Assembly: GCA_041576815.1 (NCBI GenBank)
Contig: JBFGKE010000014.1
Span: 1-64,000, forward strand
Reading direction: 5' to 3'
From: SG8-38 sp041576815
GTDB lineage: Bacteria; Myxococcota_A; Polyangia; Polyangiales; Houyiibacteriaceae
Length of the DNA stretch: 64,000 bases
The notes beneath the pieces were generated by a model, which was not told where the DNA came from, did not search any database, and saw only the letters and a program-made list of their open reading frames with translations. Numbering within the stretch: position 1 is the stretch's first letter; each line of letters starts with the position of its first letter. The translations under genes and the position numbers were made by a program. Of this stretch, positions 17,547-25,998 are shown piece by piece.

Positions 17547-18074
17547 ATGGAGGAGCTTCGGCGGAGCTGGAGTGTGCCGGTTTGGCTGTCGGTGGCGATG
17601 GTGCTCGCCCTTGGCGTGCGCGTTGCGCTGGTATGGTCGCAGCTGCCGGACCCGATGGCTTCGCACTTCAGCGGCGGCGGGCAGCCCGACGCCTTCATGA
17701 GCCGGAGCGGGTTCTTCCTCTGGATGGCGGTCGTCGGAGGTGGCTCCGTCGCGGCCGTCTTCGTTGCCCCCATCTTGCTTCGGATCACACCCCGAAAGCT
17801 CGTCAACCTGCCCAACCGCGATTACTGGCTCGCCACCAACGAGCGCCGGGATGTAGCGATCGATCGGCTGGCCGGAGTGATGGGGTGGATCGGCGCTGCG
17901 ACTACCGGGCTTCTGGTGATCGCCACCGAGCTCGCGGTCCAGGCCAATCTCGAGAAAACCAACTTCGACGATGCCACGTTTCTCTTCTTCTTGGCGGTCT
18001 ACTTCGTCTTCGTGGTCGCCGCGCTCGTCCAAACCGTACGGATCTTCCGAATCCCCGAGGGATCGCGCGTGTGA
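17547..18074 (+). CDS. DUF1648-type membrane protein
   Basis: The product is 175 aa. Three to four hydrophobic segments are visible, at about 10-29, 57-80, 110-130 and 140-160. The 'LPDPMASHFSGGGQPDAFMSR' text after the first helix, in two pieces, is the DUF1648 signature found in SdpI-like and other membrane proteins. The cellular role of most such proteins is unknown; the best-known relative, SdpI, confers immunity to a secreted toxin. The start was chosen at MEELRRSW; a second reading frame over the same DNA is a shadow that leads into the next gene. Confidence 0.75.
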   Translation: MEELRRSWSVPVWLSVAMVLALGVRVALVWSQLPDPMASHFSGGGQPDAFMSRSGFFLWMAVVGGGSVAAVFVAPILLRITPRKLVNLPNRDYWLATNERRDVAIDRLAGVMGWIGAATTGLLVIATELAVQANLEKTNFDDATFLFFLAVYFVFVVAALVQTVRIFRIPEGSRV

Positions 18075-18118
18075 CCGCGCGCTTGCCAAGGGCACCGCTG
18101 CGCGGGACACTCCACGAG

Positions 18119-19138
18119 ATGCGAGCCCGGGCACCGATTCTTCTGTTGAGCCTGGCACTCTGCGCCTGCGCGACGGAGGGCACGACCGACATCACCCCGA
18201 CACTCACCTATTCTTTCGAACCGATCGCGGTGGGCCCGGGCGAAGAGGTGAGCGAAGTCTGTCAAAGTTGGACGCTCGACAACGATGAGACGCTGTACGT
18301 CTCGAAGATTCGGCAGCGAAACGAAGGCGCCTGGCATCACTCGAACTGGTTTTTCGTTCCCGAGGACACTTATGATGGCCCGGACGGCACGTGGGACTGC
18401 GCCGAGCGCGGCTTCCACGATGTGTCGGCTGCGCTCTCCGGCGGCGTGTTCTTTGCACAGTCCACGCAAACCTTCGAAGAGCTTCAGGCATTTCAAGAGG
18501 GCGCGGCGCTCGAGATCCCGCCCCGGCATCGAATCGTCGGCGGGGTGCATCTCGTCAACGTATCGGCCTCCCCCATGGACACGGCGCTCAGCTTCGACAT
18601 CGAAACCATCGACGAAGAGCAAGTCGACGTCCGCCTTCGGCCGATCGCATTCACCAACACGGCGCTCGACATCGAGCCCCAGGCCGAATCGAGATTCGGC
18701 ATGACCTGTGACCTGGGTGAGCCTTTCGATCGAATGCTCGGGGCGACGCCCGTCTACAACATCTATTACGTCCTCGCCCACTATCACGAATGGGGCAACT
18801 ACTTCCGGCTGAGCTTCGTCGATGAAGCCGGCGGCGATCGCACGGTCTTCGAGCTCAAGAGTGCAATCGGCGAGCCGCTCGGCGCGACTATCGATCCCCC
18901 GATGAGCTCCAATGGCGCCTCCGGCCTCCGCGTGGAATGCGGCTACATCAACAACACCGATCGCCGACTGAAATACGGTCTTGGTGGGCAGGAGATGTGC
19001 GTGTTTCTAGCCTATAGCGACGCAGATTTGAAAATCGGCGCGGCGTCTTCGGCCAACACCGCCCTCGGCCCGAACGAAGAGGGTGTGTACATGAACGAGA
19101 CGTCCTGCGGCGCGGTGCTCGCTACGCCGGCGGAGTGA
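18119..19138 (+). CDS. PHM-like copper monooxygenase-fold lipoprotein
   Basis: The product is 339 aa with a short signal and a lipobox (LLSLALCAC). The sequence carries the copper ligands known from peptidylglycine hydroxylating monooxygenase in the right order. His-His lies in GAWHHSNWF, a single His in RIVGGVHLVN, His-x-His in LAHYHEWGNYF, and the Met in GQEMCVFLAY (PHM has DEMC). This suggests two copper sites and an ascorbate-type oxygenase or a copper-binding relative. It is anchored in the envelope. It lies 45 bases after the DUF1648 gene. The family call is my own motif reading, so the enzyme activity is inferred. Confidence 0.7.
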   Translation: MRARAPILLLSLALCACATEGTTDITPTLTYSFEPIAVGPGEEVSEVCQSWTLDNDETLYVSKIRQRNEGAWHHSNWFFVPEDTYDGPDGTWDCAERGFHDVSAALSGGVFFAQSTQTFEELQAFQEGAALEIPPRHRIVGGVHLVNVSASPMDTALSFDIETIDEEQVDVRLRPIAFTNTALDIEPQAESRFGMTCDLGEPFDRMLGATPVYNIYYVLAHYHEWGNYFRLSFVDEAGGDRTVFELKSAIGEPLGATIDPPMSSNGASGLRVECGYINNTDRRLKYGLGGQEMCVFLAYSDADLKIGAASSANTALGPNEEGVYMNETSCGAVLATPAE

Positions 19139-19634
19139 CGCCGCGCACGCCAAACGGTTGGGGCTTCCACATCCGGATGCCGAGCAGAAACGGGATCACC
19201 CAGTAGGGACCGTTGAAGGCCCAGAACACGAGAGGGTTTCCAGGTGGGGGCCCGATCCAATACTCGTAGATGAAGAACTCGGTGCAGCCGTGAAGCATCG
19301 CGCCGACGTAAACCAGCGCCATCGGCTGAATCCAGTTCTTGCCCTTGATGAAGGCGTACACGAGCAGCAGGTAAAACGGTCCGTACACCATCCCGGAAAT
19401 GCCGGTGTTGACTCGCACGTAAGGGTGATCCGCCAGGAAGAAGTGGTCCTGCGCGATCTCCCCGTACCAGCGGTTGGCGCGGGACCAAAAGGCGTCGCCT
19501 TCGAGCAGGCCGAGCGCGTGCCACGAATCGCTGAAGAAAGACGAGAAGGCGAAAAACGAGAAGCAAACCACGAAAAAAATGTCTTTTCTTCGCTCGCTCA
19601 GCGGTAGCCCTTCGCTCGTGCTCACCATCTGCAA
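19122..19634 (-). CDS. EXPERA-domain (emopamil-binding/TMEM97-like) membrane protein
   Basis: The product is 170 aa with four hydrophobic segments: about 20-38 (FFVVCFSFFAFSSFF), 78-98, 103-120 and 137-155. The layout matches the EXPERA fold of EBP and TMEM97: an acidic D in helix 1, 'ANRWYGEIAQDHFFLADHPYV' (in two pieces) in the loop, 'GPFYLLLVYAFIKGKNWI', 'MALVYVGAMLHGCTEFF' and 'FNGPYWVIPFLLGIRMW'. EBP is the sterol delta8-delta7 isomerase, and relatives bind sterols. It overlaps the end of the PHM-like gene by 17 bases, convergent. A role with sterols made by the 34-41 kb operon is attractive but unproven. Confidence 0.7.
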   Translation of the reverse strand: MQMVSTSEGLPLSERRKDIFFVVCFSFFAFSSFFSDSWHALGLLEGDAFWSRANRWYGEIAQDHFFLADHPYVRVNTGISGMVYGPFYLLLVYAFIKGKNWIQPMALVYVGAMLHGCTEFFIYEYWIGPPPGNPLVFWAFNGPYWVIPFLLGIRMWKPQPFGVRGVTPPA

Positions 19635-19833
19635 TTCCGCTCCCTCGCGCCTGCCCTGTTACTAGAAAGGCCACCTAGTTCACAAGAAAAGATTTTTCTG
19701 TGATCTCGTGAATGCATCGACGTCCGGCCCCGTCTGAGCGCCGCGAAACTTGGCCGAGATCGCTTGCGGCTGATCGTGGATCCGGTCATACCCCGGGCGC
19801 CCCGGCGTCGGGGCAGGAGAGAAAGGGCAAGAA

Positions 19834-20256
19834 ATGTTGAAAGAATTCAAGGAGTTTGCGCTCAAGGGCAATGTCATGGACATGGCCGTGGGCATCATCA
19901 TCGGTGGCGCATTTGGCAAGATCATCGCATCGTTGGTGGCCGACGTGCTGATGCCGGTGGTCGGGCTGTTCACGGGCGACATCGACTTCAGCCAGAAATA
20001 CATCCTGCTCGGTGATGGAAGCTTCGAGTCGCTGGCGGCCGCGGAGGAAGCCGGCGCCGCGGTGCTCAAGTATGGCGCCTTCATCATGACGGTCTTCGAC
20101 TTCGTCATCATCGCGTTCGTGATTTTCATGATGATTCGATGGATGAACTCCCTTCGCAAAAAGGAAGAGGCCGCCGAAGAGGCAGCGCCGCCGCCGCCCC
20201 CGAAGGAAGAGGTTCTCCTCGCAGAGATACGCGACATCCTGGCCAAGCAGCGATAG
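19834..20256 (+). CDS. mscL: Large-conductance mechanosensitive channel MscL
   Basis: The product is 140 aa, the normal family length. It starts MLKEFKEFALKGNVMDMAVG with TM1 'GIIIGGAFGKIIASLVADV'; the pore-lining GxxxGxxFG pattern is intact. A periplasmic loop follows, then TM2 'AFIMTVFDFVIIAFVIFMMI', and a cytoplasmic helix after a Pro-rich linker (PPPPP) ending in 'LLAEIRDILAKQR'. It opens under membrane tension to release solutes on hypo-osmotic shock. The gene is monocistronic, with about 200 bases of leader that hold no other gene. Confidence 0.97.
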   Translation: MLKEFKEFALKGNVMDMAVGIIIGGAFGKIIASLVADVLMPVVGLFTGDIDFSQKYILLGDGSFESLAAAEEAGAAVLKYGAFIMTVFDFVIIAFVIFMMIRWMNSLRKKEEAAEEAAPPPPPKEEVLLAEIRDILAKQR

Positions 20257-20288
20257 CCCGCGCGTGCAGGAGCGAGCCGAACCTGGCG

Positions 20289-21449
20289 TCAGCGTCGTCG
20301 TTTGACGGGGCGGCGCGCTGGGCTTCGGCCGCTCGAAGCACCCAGGTGCCGAGCGCACTTTCGCCTGAACTCGCGAATCACGGGGATGGCGTCGAGCCAA
20401 GCCGACGCGTCGGCGCGGTCGTTGTCGTGCTCGCTGAGCTCACCCGCGAAGCCATGGGGGATCTGGCTGAAGTGCTCGGACTCGTCGGCTGCCTCGTCGA
20501 AGAAGTGATACTCGTAGCCCGGGACGAATAGGTCCTCGTCAGCTACGACGTCGATCGTGCGAACACCGAAGGTCGAAAGCTCGGTCGTGAGCGCCTGCGG
20601 CGGAATGATCCACACGTGTCGGGGCCCCGCCATGAAGAGGTATTGAATCTTTCTGTTTCGCGACAGGATTCGAAATCGCTTCAGCACGCCGCCATACATC
20701 GCACTTTTCGACTCGCCGATCTCGAGGATGCCCTCGACGAAGTCGGGCTCGAAGCCGGAGACGATCACCAGCGAGGTAGGATCGTTCCTCCGCGTGAAGC
20801 GCGCGATGCTGCGGCCGCCGTTGATCAGATTTCGACGGTCGGCCTCCGCGCGCCGACGCGGCTGGGTGAAATCACGATAGGGCGCGGTGCGAGAGCTCGG
20901 CGCCCCGCGTAAGATCAAAAACAGCGCCTCCTCGTCGGTCCGTGCCCGCCCAGCCGTTCTCGAGATCGTTTCGAGCGCCGTCTGCATCTCCAATGGGAGA
21001 TCCGTAGTCGACTCGACGCATTCCATGATTTCGAAACCGCTCTTGACGATCGTCCTGACGTCGCCCTTGCCAATCCAGAAGTCGCCGTGATTTGCGATCA
21101 AATGCGAGGCGGCTCGCCAAACCAACGAGAGGTCTTTGTAAAAGATGCGGGCGTAAATCTGAGCGCGCTGTCCCGGCTCCACCGGGGGCACGACATAGGC
21201 CACGAAAAACCGAACCGCCTCATTTTTCCGTGGGTTGGTGAGAAAGAACCGGTAGCCAAAAAGTGAGATGACGTGCTTGGGCGTATAGCCGCGCGAAAGC
21301 AACGACCGCGGATCGTCGCGCGACTCGCCTCCCACACGAAGCACCGCTCCAGAAGCAAGGATCTTTCGAAAAGCCTGCGCGACTCGCTGCGGCGGAAGAG
21401 GTTCCGGTTGGACGCTGGGCACGATTTCCGTGGGGATGAGATGGGCCAC
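20289..21449 (-). CDS. Conserved-looking protein of unknown function
   Basis: The product is 386 aa. No signal peptide or membrane helix is evident. It is rich in Arg and aromatic residues, with a mixed alpha/beta character ('HVISLFGYRFFLTNPRKNE', 'RFFVAYVVPPVEPGQRAQIY', 'NRKIQYLFMAGPRHVWIIPP'). The C-terminal tail is basic (SPARRPVKRRR). I recognise no catalytic motif or named domain. It converges on mscL and is divergent from the DAG-kinase gene, so it may share that promoter region. The codon pattern looks like a genuine gene rather than a shadow because the antisense frames are broken. Confidence 0.6.
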   Translation of the reverse strand: MAHLIPTEIVPSVQPEPLPPQRVAQAFRKILASGAVLRVGGESRDDPRSLLSRGYTPKHVISLFGYRFFLTNPRKNEAVRFFVAYVVPPVEPGQRAQIYARIFYKDLSLVWRAASHLIANHGDFWIGKGDVRTIVKSGFEIMECVESTTDLPLEMQTALETISRTAGRARTDEEALFLILRGAPSSRTAPYRDFTQPRRRAEADRRNLINGGRSIARFTRRNDPTSLVIVSGFEPDFVEGILEIGESKSAMYGGVLKRFRILSRNRKIQYLFMAGPRHVWIIPPQALTTELSTFGVRTIDVVADEDLFVPGYEYHFFDEAADESEHFSQIPHGFAGELSEHDNDRADASAWLDAIPVIREFRRKCARHLGASSGRSPARRPVKRRR

Positions 21450-21604
21450 TGGCGCCCGTGCTTACCACGAGGACGCACCGCTCGCCCAGCGCCGTCGTGG
21501 CCATCATGGCGGATTCGATTGCATGTCGCTCGCCACCCGGCGAAGCGCTTCCGAGTTAGCTTTCTAGGCGATCGCTTGGTACTCTTCCTGCGCTTCGGTC
21601 GCCG

Positions 21605-22501
21605 GTGAGCAGCTCGTACTACACCATCGTCAATCGCGCGGCTGGTGGCGGCCGTTGCGGAAAACTGGCCCCGGTTGCGCTCGAAGACCTCGAACGACGA
21701 GGGGTCGAGCTCGACGAGACGGTTTTCACTGAAGCCCCAAAGGATGCGATCGAGCTCGCGAAGCGCGGAGCGGCCGCGGGTCACCGCCGTTTCCTTTCGG
21801 TGGGTGGCGATGGGACCGCCGGCGAGGTCGTCCACGGGCTCGCCGAGGCCGGGGTGTCGCGGGAATGCACTCTCGCCATGCTCCCGCTCGGCACGGGAAA
21901 TTCTTTTCTGCGCGACTTCGGGGTGACCAGCGTGGAGCAGGCTTCCGTTGCAATTGCGAGCGATCGAAGCCGACCCATCGACGTCCTTCGGCTCACGCAC
22001 GAGGACGGCACCATCCACTTCATCAACACCATGGGGACGGGTTTCGTCGCCCAGGTCGGCGAGCTCGCAAACGAGCGGTTCAAATACCTCGGCGCCGGCG
22101 CCTACGTCGCCGCGGTGTTCCTTTGTATGATCCGGCTCCGGCACGAAGAGACCGTCCTCCGATACGACGGGGTCGTCGACGACCGAGCGACCGTGCTGAG
22201 CGCGTTTTCGAACAGTCAGTACACGGGCGGCTCGATGCGCTTGGCGCCGGACGCACACGTTGCCGACGGCCTTCTCGATGTCGTGCGCGCTTCTCCGCGT
22301 GGCCGCGCCGCGCTTCTCGCAGCGTTCGTGCGCATCTTCTCGGGGACACACGTCGACCTGGACGACGTCTGGGCACACCAGGTCGATCGCGTCGATTTCG
22401 TCGATCCCACTCGGCAGGCTGTCCTCATCGATGGTGACCTTTTTCATCTCACACCACTTCACATCGACGTGCTGCCCGGCGCGATTCGAGTCGTGGCATG
22501 A
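21605..22501 (+). CDS. Diacylglycerol/sphingosine-kinase-like lipid kinase (YegS/DgkB type)
   Basis: The product is 298 aa from a GTG start. The catalytic-domain signature 'FLSVGGDGTAGEVVHGLAE' (GGDGT near residue 67) and 'MLPLGTGNSFLRDFG' (PLGTxND/S) are present, along with 'GGSMRLAPDAHVADGLLDVV' toward the C-terminus. These enzymes phosphorylate DAG or related lipids at the inner membrane. The gene overlaps plsC by 4 bases (ATGA), so the two are translationally coupled. Together they would make and acylate phosphatidic-acid-type intermediates. Lipid specificity cannot be read from sequence. Confidence 0.88.
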   Translation: MSSSYYTIVNRAAGGGRCGKLAPVALEDLERRGVELDETVFTEAPKDAIELAKRGAAAGHRRFLSVGGDGTAGEVVHGLAEAGVSRECTLAMLPLGTGNSFLRDFGVTSVEQASVAIASDRSRPIDVLRLTHEDGTIHFINTMGTGFVAQVGELANERFKYLGAGAYVAAVFLCMIRLRHEETVLRYDGVVDDRATVLSAFSNSQYTGGSMRLAPDAHVADGLLDVVRASPRGRAALLAAFVRIFSGTHVDLDDVWAHQVDRVDFVDPTRQAVLIDGDLFHLTPLHIDVLPGAIRVVA

Positions 22502-23241
22502 AGCGACCCATCACCCTCGTCGATCGAGCCGTCAGCGCGTTGATTTGGATCCTCGCGGGAGGGTTCCTGGTGGTGATGACGACCATCTTGGCCGTTTCTT
22601 ACCGAATCGTGCCGGCCGACCGCCTTCAGTGGCTCGAGCGCTTCTATTGCCGGCTCCAGATCGCGTTGACGTTCAACCGCGTCACCCATCACGTTCATCC
22701 CGCGGTCGACGCCGGCACGTCCTACATTTTTCTCCAGAACCACAGCAGCCAGCTCGACCACGTCGCGATGTACACTGCAACCCCTCACTTCAAGCAGGGC
22801 GTGGAGCTCGAAAGCCACTTCGCGTACCCGTTTTACGGTTGGCTGATGAAAGGCCGAGGGACGATTCCTGTGCCCGCCGGTCGCACGAAGGCGTTGCGTG
22901 CTCTGCGCGATGCAATACGCTCCGAAATCGATGCAGGCCATTCGGTGCTCGGCTTCCCCGAGGGCCACCGGACGATGACAGGACGCGTGGGCCGCTTCTA
23001 TGATGGCTTGTTCTGGATCGCCGTAGAGCTAGGCGTCCCCGTCGTTCCGGTCGCAGTGACCGGCCTCTACGAGGTTCTTCACAAAGGCTCGCTGATCATT
23101 CGTCCGGGAAGCCGAATCGAGGTCTTCGTGGAGGAACCGATCGCGACCGAGAGCCTCGAAGCGCAGGACGTTGCCGCGCTTCGCGACCGCGTGAGGGACA
23201 TCATTGCAGCGCGGGTCGATGCGCATTTCGCAGATGCGTAG
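22498..23241 (+). CDS. plsC: PlsC-type 1-acylglycerol-3-phosphate acyltransferase
   Basis: The product is 247 aa. An N-terminal hydrophobic helix covers about residues 12-32. The acyltransferase motif I is H82-x4-D87 in NHSSQLDHVAMY. Motif III is 'GFPEGHRTMTGRVGRF' (EGxR), and 'GVPVVPVAVTGLYEV' is motif IV. It transfers an acyl group to the sn-2 position of lysophosphatidate or a similar acceptor at the inner membrane. It is coupled to the lipid-kinase gene upstream, and its stop codon abuts the end of the SDR gene on the other strand. It could acylate 1-alkyl as well as 1-acyl glycerol phosphate, if the neighbouring operon makes ether lipids. Confidence 0.9.
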   Translation: MKRPITLVDRAVSALIWILAGGFLVVMTTILAVSYRIVPADRLQWLERFYCRLQIALTFNRVTHHVHPAVDAGTSYIFLQNHSSQLDHVAMYTATPHFKQGVELESHFAYPFYGWLMKGRGTIPVPAGRTKALRALRDAIRSEIDAGHSVLGFPEGHRTMTGRVGRFYDGLFWIAVELGVPVVPVAVTGLYEVLHKGSLIIRPGSRIEVFVEEPIATESLEAQDVAALRDRVRDIIAARVDAHFADA

Positions 23242-24147
23242 TCACCGGTTTCCTCGACGCGCACGCTTCGTCAGCGTGCGAAACAACCTCTGAAACATCG
23301 CGGCCTCGCGGGAGACGGGCTCGTGCTGATCTTTCTTGTCGCCCGATTCGGGATAGAGCTGATACGCCGCGTTGAGCACGCGGTCGACCGCGTTCGGCGC
23401 GATGCCGTACGCGAACTCGAAGAGGTTTCCAGCCGTGATCGCCACTCGTTTTGGTTGATCGATGATGCCCTCGACGATCAGGTCGGTTGCCTGCTCTGCA
23501 TTTCGCATCGGGAAGCTATCGTAGATCGTGGTCGATTCCATCATCGGGGTCTTGACCAGCGGCATGTACACGGTGGTGACCTTGATCCCGTCTTTGAGCG
23601 CTTCGATCGCCAACACGCGGCAGAAGGCGTCCAGCGCAGCCTTGCTGGCGAGATAGGCCCCGTAGCGCGGAACGTTCACCTGCACGCCGATGGTCGATAC
23701 GTTGACGATTTGGCCCTCTTTGCGGGCGCGCATCCCAGGCAGGAAACCCATGATGAGACGAACGGCACCGAGGAAGTTGAGCGCGATCGTGCGCTCGAAA
23801 TCATGCACGCGGTCGTACGACTTTGCCACGCTTCGCCGAATCGAAATCCCAGCATTGTTCACCAAGATGTCGACCTGACCGCGTTCGTCCAAGATCTTCT
23901 CGACCGCTCGGCGCGTGTCCTCTTCGCTCGAGAGGTCGCACGGATACACGAACGCCTTTCCCGACCGGGATTCGATGCGCCGCTGGAGCTCTCGTAGCTT
24001 GTCTTCCGAGCGCGCGATCAAAATCACTTCTGCATCCGCGTCGGCCAACCGATTGGCGAGGGCTTCGCCGATGCCGCTCGACGCGCCCGTCACGACGACG
24101 GTTCGGTCCGCAACTCTTTGGCGAAGCGCATCGTCCGTACGTTTCAT
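23242..24147 (-). CDS. Short-chain dehydrogenase/reductase
   Basis: The product is 301 aa. The Rossmann motif TGASSGIG (residues 20-27) and 'NNAG' (about 92-95), the catalytic Ser region 'IVNVSTIGV' and YxxxK in 'YGAYLASKAALDAF' are all present. The C-terminal ~60 residues are longer than in minimal SDRs ('LFEFAYGIAPNAVDRV'), as in DHRS7B-like members. It is the last gene of a minus-strand run after the alkyl-DHAP-synthase-like gene, 91 bases away. In that context it is a candidate 1-alkyl/acyl-DHAP reductase; this is inference from gene order. Confidence 0.88.
   Translation of the reverse strand: MKRTDDALRQRVADRTVVVTGASSGIGEALANRLADADAEVILIARSEDKLRELQRRIESRSGKAFVYPCDLSSEEDTRRAVEKILDERGQVDILVNNAGISIRRSVAKSYDRVHDFERTIALNFLGAVRLIMGFLPGMRARKEGQIVNVSTIGVQVNVPRYGAYLASKAALDAFCRVLAIEALKDGIKVTTVYMPLVKTPMMESTTIYDSFPMRNAEQATDLIVEGIIDQPKRVAITAGNLFEFAYGIAPNAVDRVLNAAYQLYPESGDKKDQHEPVSREAAMFQRLFRTLTKRARRGNR
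23260..23280. terminator. Hairpin between convergent plsC and SDR
   Basis: CGCACGCT, a 5-base loop and AGCGTGCG form a perfect 8-base stem just past the plsC stop, inside the 3' end of the SDR gene. There is no U-tract, so at most it is a weak or Rho-assisted stop, or simply coding sequence. Confidence 0.25.
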
Positions 24148-24238
24148 AGTACCTCCTCCGCGTTGGGCGTGAGTCGCTGCTCGCCGAACACGAAAGCTTC
24201 GGGCCGCACGAGGCGGAAGTCGATCGCGGCCTTCTCGC

Positions 24239-25954
24239 TCAAGGGAGACGACGCTCCTCGTCGGGCATGTCGAGTGCGAGCGTGCCTCCCGGATTGAGGA
24301 TGTTCTTCGGATCGAAGTGGCGCTTCAGCGCGCGAAACACCTCGAGCTCGTTCTTGCCGAGCTGCCCCTCTAGCCACGGCGCGGTCATCTTCCCGATTCC
24401 GTGGTGGTGGCTCATCGTCGCCCCAGACGACTGAATGGCATCCAGCAAGCCGCGGTGAAAGCCCACGAACTCATCGGCGCCCATCTTCGCGATGAAGATG
24501 AAATAGAGGTTCGCACCTTGCGGATAGCAGTGCGACATGTGCGCCATGCACACGGTTTGCGGGCGGCTCTTCACGTAGGCGCGCACGTGCTGATGCACGT
24601 GAGGCAATTGGTCCCAGCTCGTCGCACACTCGAGAGTGTCGATCAAAATCCCGAAGTCCTGCAGGTCCTCACGCATGTAAGGATCGGTGAAGCGGCCGTG
24701 CTCCCACTTCTTGGTGATGAAACCCGTCGCGTACATCCCCCCCTGCGCCCTGCACACACTTCGGATCCGTCGCTTGGCCATCGAGGTGTACGCCGCGTCT
24801 CCATCGACCGTGCCGAGCATGAGGCAGCGCTCCCCCTTCTTGAACCCGCGAAGGCTCACCAGCGTGTCGATGGGGGTGCCTTCGACGCCGTAAAGCTTGA
24901 ATGCGACGTCGGTTTCTTCGGGATCCGAAAGTCGAAACACCGATGGAAAGCCGAACTCGGCCTGCATGATCTCGCGGGCTGCAGCGGTGGCGCGAGCCCA
25001 GTCGGGAAAGATGAAGCTGAAGCGCCGCGTGTTCTCGGGCTGGTAGCGAAACACCTTGAGCGTGACTGCGACCAAGACTCCGAAGGCTCCCTCGCTGCCG
25101 ATCATGATTTGGTCGAGGTTTGGGCCGGTCGCATAGGCGGGAACATCCACCGTGCGAATCGTGCCAACCGGCGTCACGTACTCCTGGCTCAAAACCAAGT
25201 CCTCGGCCTTGCCGTAGTACGTCGAGTTTTGGCCGGCCCCGCGCGTCACCACCCATCCGCCCGCCGACGAAAACTCGAACGACTGCGGAAAATGGCCGCA
25301 GGTATACGCGCGCGGCGCTCCGAACCGCCCGGGCGCGTCGTGGAGCGCTTCCTCGAGCGCCGGTCCCAAGATGCCGGGCTCCACCGTGACCGTTTGATCG
25401 ACCGCGTTGAGGGAGAGGACGCGATTCATGTGCTTGCCGAGATGAAGGGACACGCCCCCTCGCACGCACTCCGTGCCTCGCGTCACGCTCGAGCCGGCCC
25501 CGTAGGTGTAAAGCGGGATTTCCTGTTCGTGGCAGTAGCGGACGATCGCCTCGACGTCGTCTCTGTGACGGGGGTACAGCACGAGGTCGGGAAGGTTTTC
25601 GACGCGTTTCTCTCGAAGCCGAAGCGCGTCGAACATCGTCTTTCCGTACGATACGCGAACCCGCGCATAGACGTCCTCGCTGACATTGTCGTCACCGAGC
25701 AGATCGCGGAAGAAGCCTACTCGATCGGGGCTCAATGAGATTGGAACGTCGACCGCGACTTCTTCCAGGCCAAGGTGCTCGGGTGCGCGAAAATCGTCGT
25801 TGGTGAGCTCGAAAAGCTCCTTCATCAAGGCGTAGAGCCGCGGGTTCGGGTGCTTGTAGGCCTCCGGCGCGCCCCATTTGAAAGCGGAGCGATACGAGCG
25901 CGGAGGCAAAGCGCCCTCGAACCAGGGTGGCGTGAAGGATGGCTTGCCCGTCAT
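24239..25954 (-). CDS. FAD-binding oxidase, alkyl-dihydroxyacetonephosphate synthase-like
   Basis: The product is 571 aa. The N-terminal FAD_binding_4 part shows 'PRHRDDVEAIVRYC', 'TYGAGSSVTRGTE' and 'PQSFEFSSAGGWVVTRGAG'; the last matches the AGPS block very closely. The C-terminal FAD-linked-oxidase domain ends with 'MSHHHGIGKMTAPWL' and 'HFDPKNILNPGG', again AGPS-like (HHHGxGK). AGPS swaps the acyl chain of 1-acyl-DHAP for a fatty alcohol and makes the ether bond. The start is ATG 25954, since the upstream extension is non-homologous. It lies 44 bases after the GST-like gene and before an SDR. A glycolate/lactate-oxidase-type relative is the alternative. Confidence 0.82.
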   Translation of the reverse strand: MTGKPSFTPPWFEGALPPRSYRSAFKWGAPEAYKHPNPRLYALMKELFELTNDDFRAPEHLGLEEVAVDVPISLSPDRVGFFRDLLGDDNVSEDVYARVRVSYGKTMFDALRLREKRVENLPDLVLYPRHRDDVEAIVRYCHEQEIPLYTYGAGSSVTRGTECVRGGVSLHLGKHMNRVLSLNAVDQTVTVEPGILGPALEEALHDAPGRFGAPRAYTCGHFPQSFEFSSAGGWVVTRGAGQNSTYYGKAEDLVLSQEYVTPVGTIRTVDVPAYATGPNLDQIMIGSEGAFGVLVAVTLKVFRYQPENTRRFSFIFPDWARATAAAREIMQAEFGFPSVFRLSDPEETDVAFKLYGVEGTPIDTLVSLRGFKKGERCLMLGTVDGDAAYTSMAKRRIRSVCRAQGGMYATGFITKKWEHGRFTDPYMREDLQDFGILIDTLECATSWDQLPHVHQHVRAYVKSRPQTVCMAHMSHCYPQGANLYFIFIAKMGADEFVGFHRGLLDAIQSSGATMSHHHGIGKMTAPWLEGQLGKNELEVFRALKRHFDPKNILNPGGTLALDMPDEERRLP

Positions 25955-25998
25955 GTGGTCTCTCTTTCGGCGCCGACCATAGCACCGGCGCGGCTCGG

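Noticed and set aside
17525..18118. Frame fused upstream of the PHM-like lipoprotein
   Set aside because: That stretch is the shadow of the DUF1648 gene; the lipoprotein signal peptide begins at ATG 18119.
21098..22462. 454-codon minus-strand frame over the DAG-kinase-like gene
   Set aside because: No recognisable domain, and it lies over a gene with clear kinase motifs.
24401..25738. Long plus-strand frame antisense to the alkyl-DHAP-synthase-like gene
   Set aside because: It is a high-GC mirror of the real gene: its translation is low-complexity and has no domain, whereas the minus strand carries a complete FAD enzyme.
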